Below, piece after piece: positions 61,010-64,000 of a DNA stretch of 64,000 nucleotides. The DNA comes from JAWWOL01 sp033851545. Lineage in GTDB: Bacteria > Actinomycetota > Actinomycetes > JAWWOL01. How positions within the stretch are numbered: the stretch's first letter is position 1; every line of letters starts with the position of its first letter. The position numbers were made by a program, and so were the translations under genes. The notes below the pieces were generated by a model. The model had not been told where the DNA came from, ran no database searches, and was given only the letters and a program-made list of their open reading frames with translations. The DNA is taken from positions 3,853-67,852 of the forward strand of contig JAWWOO010000034.1 in assembly GCA_033851545.1 (NCBI GenBank), read 5' to 3'.

Positions 61010-61419
61010 TCAGTCGTTCGAGGGGGCGTCGGACATGACCTCCCGGACGTCGATCCACTCGTACAGGGGCGTGCCCCCCGGACCGGGCTCGGAGGAGACG
61101 TAGGCCGCGAGCTCGACCGCGCGCTCGTACGACTCGACGTCGATCATGTACCAGCCCGCCACCAGATCGGTGGTCTCGGGCAGCGGGCCGTCGGTGGTGA
61201 CCGGCGCCGCGCCCGGGCCGCCGTAGCGGACCCAGGTGCGCGACGGCGTGAGCGCCTGCCCGTCGACGTACTCGCCGTTCTCCTGGAGCAGCTCGCCGAC
61301 GTGCTTGAGGAAGGCCATGTGCGCCTCCACGTCCTCGGGGGCCCACTGGTCCATCGGGGGAAGGGATGGTGCGGTGCCGGACCGCCGCAGTAGTGCTTGA
61401 GGAGCAGGTACTTCGGCAT
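61010..61419 (-). pseudogene. DGPF/YCII-family protein, one frameshift
   Basis: ATG 61419 begins MPKYLLLKHYCGGPAPHHPF, then a run of five C (61356-61360 as G on the plus strand) breaks the frame; the rest resumes PPMDQWAPEDVEAHMAFLKH to VREVMSDAP, with the DGPL motif (family DGPF) and Asp/His residues of the YCII fold. One extra base in the run restores a 136-codon gene. It is 6 bases before the ECF42 gene, the known partner. Confidence 0.78.
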
Positions 61420-61467
61420 GGCGGTCTCCTGTGTCTTGGGCCTCGCCTGCCGTGGCCCTCACCTAGT

Positions 61468-61495
61468 GAGCGGAGCCGGTCAGAGCTTCTCGACA
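61468..61495 (-). promoter_or_regulatory. Putative ECF42-dependent promoter of the DGPF gene
   Basis: Minus strand TGTCGA (61495-61490), 17 bases, CGCTC (61472-61468). The -35 equals the TGTCGA reported for ECF42 promoters; the -10 (CG[A/T]C expected) is only partial. It lies 49 bases before the DGPF start. Confidence 0.45.
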
Positions 61496-61925
61496 TGGAA
61501 TCACGCATCAAGCTCCGAGTTGGGAAACCGTGGTGCGCCGCAGGTCAGCGGTGGGGCACCAGGTGACATCCGCTCTGGCTTACTGGCGCCGCTGCGTGTT
61601 GCGATGATGCGAATGGCTGGTCTCCAGGGCCGACCCACCCACCCTCAGCTGGCGTTGCATCCCTGCAGCCGCATGGGGTAGCTGATAGATCTCGAGCCTC
61701 CGGGTGAGCAACGTCTGGGCGACGTTGTCGACGGGCGGAGGTTGTTGTGGGATCACTGCTTCAGAAGTCTTTGCCGCTCTCGACGCTGGTGGTCGCGATC
61801 GATCCGAGTAGGGCGGCGAACCGGGGATGGCGGACCAGAGACGACCCTGAGCTGGTTGTGACACTGGGTAGCAGGCCGAGTAGGAAGGTCGGCGGCGACG
61901 AGTACCCGCCGCCGCCGCCCTCACC
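61496..61925. other. 430-base region without a convincing gene
   Basis: A plus-strand frame (from GTG 61747, LLQKSLPLSTLVVAIDPSRA) has a faint transposase-like start but no continuation. No RNA gene or repeat is seen. Confidence 0.4.
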
Positions 61926-62189
61926 TCAGGCTGCGTTCAAGCGCCACTTCTTCCACGGCAACCGGTCGAGGCTGACGTTCGCCAGGAAGCGTACGAGGTC
62001 AGGCCGCCCGAAGTAGCTCGGAACGCCTCGCGAGTCCTGCGAGCACAGGATGACTGGCTTGCCGGCGAACACCGACGCCACGCCCTGAAGCGTGGCCTCC
62101 CTGCGCCCTGGCTGAGCCGCCTGAGCGGTGACGAGGACCACCCCGAACTCAATGCCCTGCTCCCGGATGAGAGCTGCCGTGAACTCCAT
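61926..62189 (-). CDS. Small protein of unknown function (87 aa)
   Basis: ATG 62189 lies two bases after the preceding stop. Composition is normal for a folded protein: FTAALIREQGIEFGVVLVTA, VASVFAGKPVILCSQDSRG and GRPDLVRFLANVSLDRLPWK. Proteins of this general pattern occur in Actinobacteria without known role. Likely cotranscribed with the 71-aa gene. Confidence 0.65.
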   Translation of the reverse strand: MEFTAALIREQGIEFGVVLVTAQAAQPGRREATLQGVASVFAGKPVILCSQDSRGVPSYFGRPDLVRFLANVSLDRLPWKKWRLNAA

Positions 62190-62191
62190 GA

Positions 62192-62407
62192 TCAGCCCCG
62201 CTCGGTGACGGTAGTGCTGGGGTGGCTCCGTGCGTACGCCTCGGTCACGAACTCCCCGGTACGGGCGTCCCGGTGGTGCGTGCCGGAACTGTTGTTCGAT
62301 CCGTGCTCCATTACGGTGGTGCTGGGACGGCGAACCGCCTCCGCCTTGGGCACGTACTGTCCAGTCCGCGCATCGCGCGCGTGACCTCCTGCTGACTTTC
62401 CGGCCAT
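62192..62407 (-). CDS. Small protein with two internal RDARTGxFV repeats (71 aa)
   Basis: The sequence is a tandem duplication: HARDARTGQYVPKAEAVRRP STTV then HRDARTGEFVTEAYARSHPS TTV. The unit RDARTGxxV...PSTTV is shared with small, highly charged bacterial proteins of unknown role that often occur near mobile or stress genes. Ends two bases before the 87-aa gene. Confidence 0.65.
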   Translation of the reverse strand: MAGKSAGGHARDARTGQYVPKAEAVRRPSTTVMEHGSNNSSGTHHRDARTGEFVTEAYARSHPSTTVTERG

Positions 62408-62650
62408 CTGTTGGGCCTTTCTGGCCTCATGCAGAGCTGGAAGGAGTACCGTCCCTGGTTACCACACCCGGTGCCGGCCTCTCCATCCGCTCTGCGGGTC
62501 GAGGGGCCGCACTGTTGTGAGGCCACCTTTGTCAGCTCGAGGCGAGCCGACACATCCATTGTGAGCCCTCGTGCGGACAGAACGGGGCACTCCACGCTGC
62601 CGAGCGTGCCATCGGCGTGTCGCAAGCTACGGAGCCGTAGGTTGTGGTAC

Positions 62651-62689
62651 TGCACCCGGGCTCAGGGAGAGCCCGCTAGGCGGGGTGCA
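62651..62689. repeat. Nested two-stem palindrome
   Basis: Inner GGGCTC-AGGGA-GAGCCC (62658-62674) is nested in an outer TGCACCC...GGGTGCA (62651-62657 and 62683-62689). Perfect pairing in both arms. Could be a terminator or a recombination-related site. Confidence 0.5.
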
Positions 62690-62750
62690 GAATGCCGCGT
62701 CAGATGACATCCGCACTCCTTAGGACGACATAAGGTGGGTTACTGAGCAC

Positions 62751-62951
62751 TTACATACCGCGTCGACGGAGTGCGTCGCCGGCTTCGGCCCGGCGGTCGC
62801 GGCGGACTTCGGTGTAGCCAGCAACCGATCCGAGGCCGTGGTGGCCCAACACTGGAGCGTTCAACCCGCGCGTCCAGACGCTGGCAGCTGCTCTCGCCCC
62901 CACTGGGAGCACCGAAGCAAGGCCTCCAATACGGACCGGCTGTCGCCGCAC
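62751..62951 (-). pseudogene. Possible tyrosine-recombinase 3' remnant
   Basis: The frame ends VLGHHGLGSVAGYTEVRRDR and RAEAGDALRRRGM, which has the look of an integrase terminal box (LGH...GYTxV) but lacks the upstream catalytic core. No start or partner. Chance similarity is possible. Confidence 0.3.
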
Positions 62952-63080
62952 GCCTCGACCACGACCGCGCGGTCGCCGCTGACGCCGCGCACCGGTGCCA
63001 TCGCCCTCATTGATGCGGCGATCGAGGCGAAGGCGCAGACAACAGCGCGGGCGGGCTAGGACGAAAGACAGGGGCCGACG

Positions 63081-63653
63081 TCAAACCAGCGAATCGATCC
63101 ACCGCTCGAGCCGGCGGCCCTCGCGGAGGACTAGATCGGGATCTCGAAACGTGTTGCTGAGGAGCAAGACGCCCTGCCATGCGGCGATCAGCCCAACCGC
63201 CAGCTCACGGGCATCCCGTCGACCCATCTCACGAAACTGCTGCTCCGCCCAGCGGAGCGGCCGTTCCAGCAACTCCGCGGAACTGCGTTGGAGCTCGTCG
63301 TCACGTTTGCCGAGTTCCTGGCAGAGGCCGCCGTGCGGGCAGCCGTACCGGGCGGCCAGGTCGCGCTGCCCGACTATCACTCGGACAAAGCCCTTTAGCC
63401 GTGTTTGAGGGCTGCGGTATCGCTCGAGCGCGCCGAGCATCTGCTCGATGTCGTTCGAGTTGGCGGCGATTGCCGCCTCGACCAGTTCGTCTTTGGTCTT
63501 GAAGTAGTAGTAGACGTTGCCGGGCGGCACGTCTGCAGCCTCGGCGACCTCGGCGATCGTCGTCCGCTCGACGCCCTGCTGACGCAGAAGGGTGCGCGCG
63601 CTGGCGACAAGGCGTTCCCGCTTGCCTGCCGGCGATTCAATGGAGTCAGTCAT
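63081..63653 (-). CDS. TetR-family transcriptional regulator
   Basis: 190 aa. HTH with VASARTLLRQQGVERTTIAE and ADVPPGNVYYYFKTKDELVE; the ligand-binding part follows with WQGVLLLSNTFRDPDL. It lies next to the DJ-1/PfpI gene on the same strand. Ligand unknown. Confidence 0.92.
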   Translation of the reverse strand: MTDSIESPAGKRERLVASARTLLRQQGVERTTIAEVAEAADVPPGNVYYYFKTKDELVEAAIAANSNDIEQMLGALERYRSPQTRLKGFVRVIVGQRDLAARYGCPHGGLCQELGKRDDELQRSSAELLERPLRWAEQQFREMGRRDARELAVGLIAAWQGVLLLSNTFRDPDLVLREGRRLERWIDSLV

Positions 63654-63709
63654 CTCACTGAAGCATAGCTTGGATACGCGGTGATGCGGGTCGCTCCCAT
63701 GTCTCCCAT

Positions 63710-64000
63710 TCAGACCCCGAGCGCCTCGATGACGAGCTTTGCAGCGGCGCCGCCCGAATACTGCTGCTGCCCGGTTATGAGGAGCCCGTCGCGGACGGCG
63801 AAAGGCTTGAACCGACTGTTGACGACGAAGTTCGTCCCCGCGAGCTTGCGAGCTTCCTGCTCGATCCGGAACGGCTGGGTCCGTTGCCCGAGGGACTCGT
63901 CCGCGAAGTCCTCCTCGCTGTCGGCGAACCCGGTCCAGGTCTTGCCGGCCACGAGCAGCGTGCCATCCGAGAGCGTCGTCTTGAGCAGAACGCTCGTGGC
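63710..64000 (-). CDS. DJ-1/PfpI-family protein, 5' end outside window
   Basis: The C-terminal 96 residues are present (KTWTGFADSEEDFADESLGQ, GLLITGQQQYSGGAAAKLVI). The frame is open to the window edge, so the start is outside. Family of type 1 glutamine-amidotransferase-like proteins; the Cys nucleophile is not within the visible part. Confidence 0.85.
   Translation of the reverse strand, partial: ATSVLLKTTLSDGTLLVAGKTWTGFADSEEDFADESLGQRTQPFRIEQEARKLAGTNFVVNSRFKPFAVRDGLLITGQQQYSGGAAAKLVIEALGV

Larger units (their letters stand above)
62408..63080. other. 670-base accessory gap
   Basis: Contains the two-stem palindrome at 62651-62689 and a possible recombinase remnant at 62751-62951. No other gene has support; GC and word use look a little irregular. 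Confidence 0.4.

Noticed and set aside
61747..62016. 89-aa plus-strand frame with VVAIDPSRA near its start, recalling an IS110-type transposase
   Set aside because: No catalytic residues or continuation, and it overlaps the better supported minus-strand 87-aa gene.

Overview
The window is high-GC actinobacterial chromosome. Two gene blocks have the same order as in Mycobacterium tuberculosis and Streptomyces. The first is xerD, parA, ribbon-helix-helix gene, scpA, scpB, rluB-type gene, tyrA, cmk, der (1-10.2 kb). The second is pgsA-like, DUF881, sbp, DUF881, gcvH, garA-like FHA gene, merR, bifunctional nuclease, merR, glycine riboswitch and gcvP (10.5-22.1 kb). The two blocks are joined through a tRNA-Pro(GGG) gene and a GDP-mannose/phosphomannomutase fusion gene. 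The genus cannot be fixed from the sequence; a Frankiales-like or related soil actinomycete is a guess.

From 22 to 37 kb the content is metabolic and secreted: DUF5999 protein, HAD phosphatase, ornithine-type decarboxylase, MFS exporter, a secreted protein, a pentapeptide-repeat protein, a peptide-binding lipoprotein, a SigE-family sigma factor with a small membrane partner, an LLM-type flavin oxidoreductase, an M20 dipeptidase, a secreted sedolisin and a DUF1269 membrane protein.

From 36.3 to 47.1 kb lies a compact proteostasis and redox island: a lipoprotein HtrA protease diverges from hsp20, dnaK, grpE, a zinc-finger-free dnaJ (cbpA type), cbpM, clpB, thioredoxin, a UBP-type zinc-finger protein and a three-part FAD oxidoreductase with a cyclic-nucleotide-binding domain. 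Most adjacent genes overlap by start/stop codons. The island is poor in the palindrome CGTACG, which is abundant elsewhere in the window, so it may have been acquired.

From 47 to 64 kb the content is accessory: a PucR regulator, a cysteine hydrolase, a two-component system divergent from an MMPL exporter, a 70-residue protein translationally coupled to a B12-binding-type radical SAM enzyme, a HelR-type RNA polymerase-recycling ATPase preceded by a rifamycin-associated element, a VOC protein, an ECF42-type sigma factor and its DGPF/YCII partner (both frameshifted as read), two small uncharacterised genes, a TetR regulator and the end of a DJ-1/PfpI gene.

The best candidates for undescribed biology are the 70-residue protein/radical SAM pair (54.36-56.20 kb) and the pair of small proteins at 61.9-62.4 kb. 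The clearest recognisable inducible system is helR with its RAE (56.2-58.5 kb).
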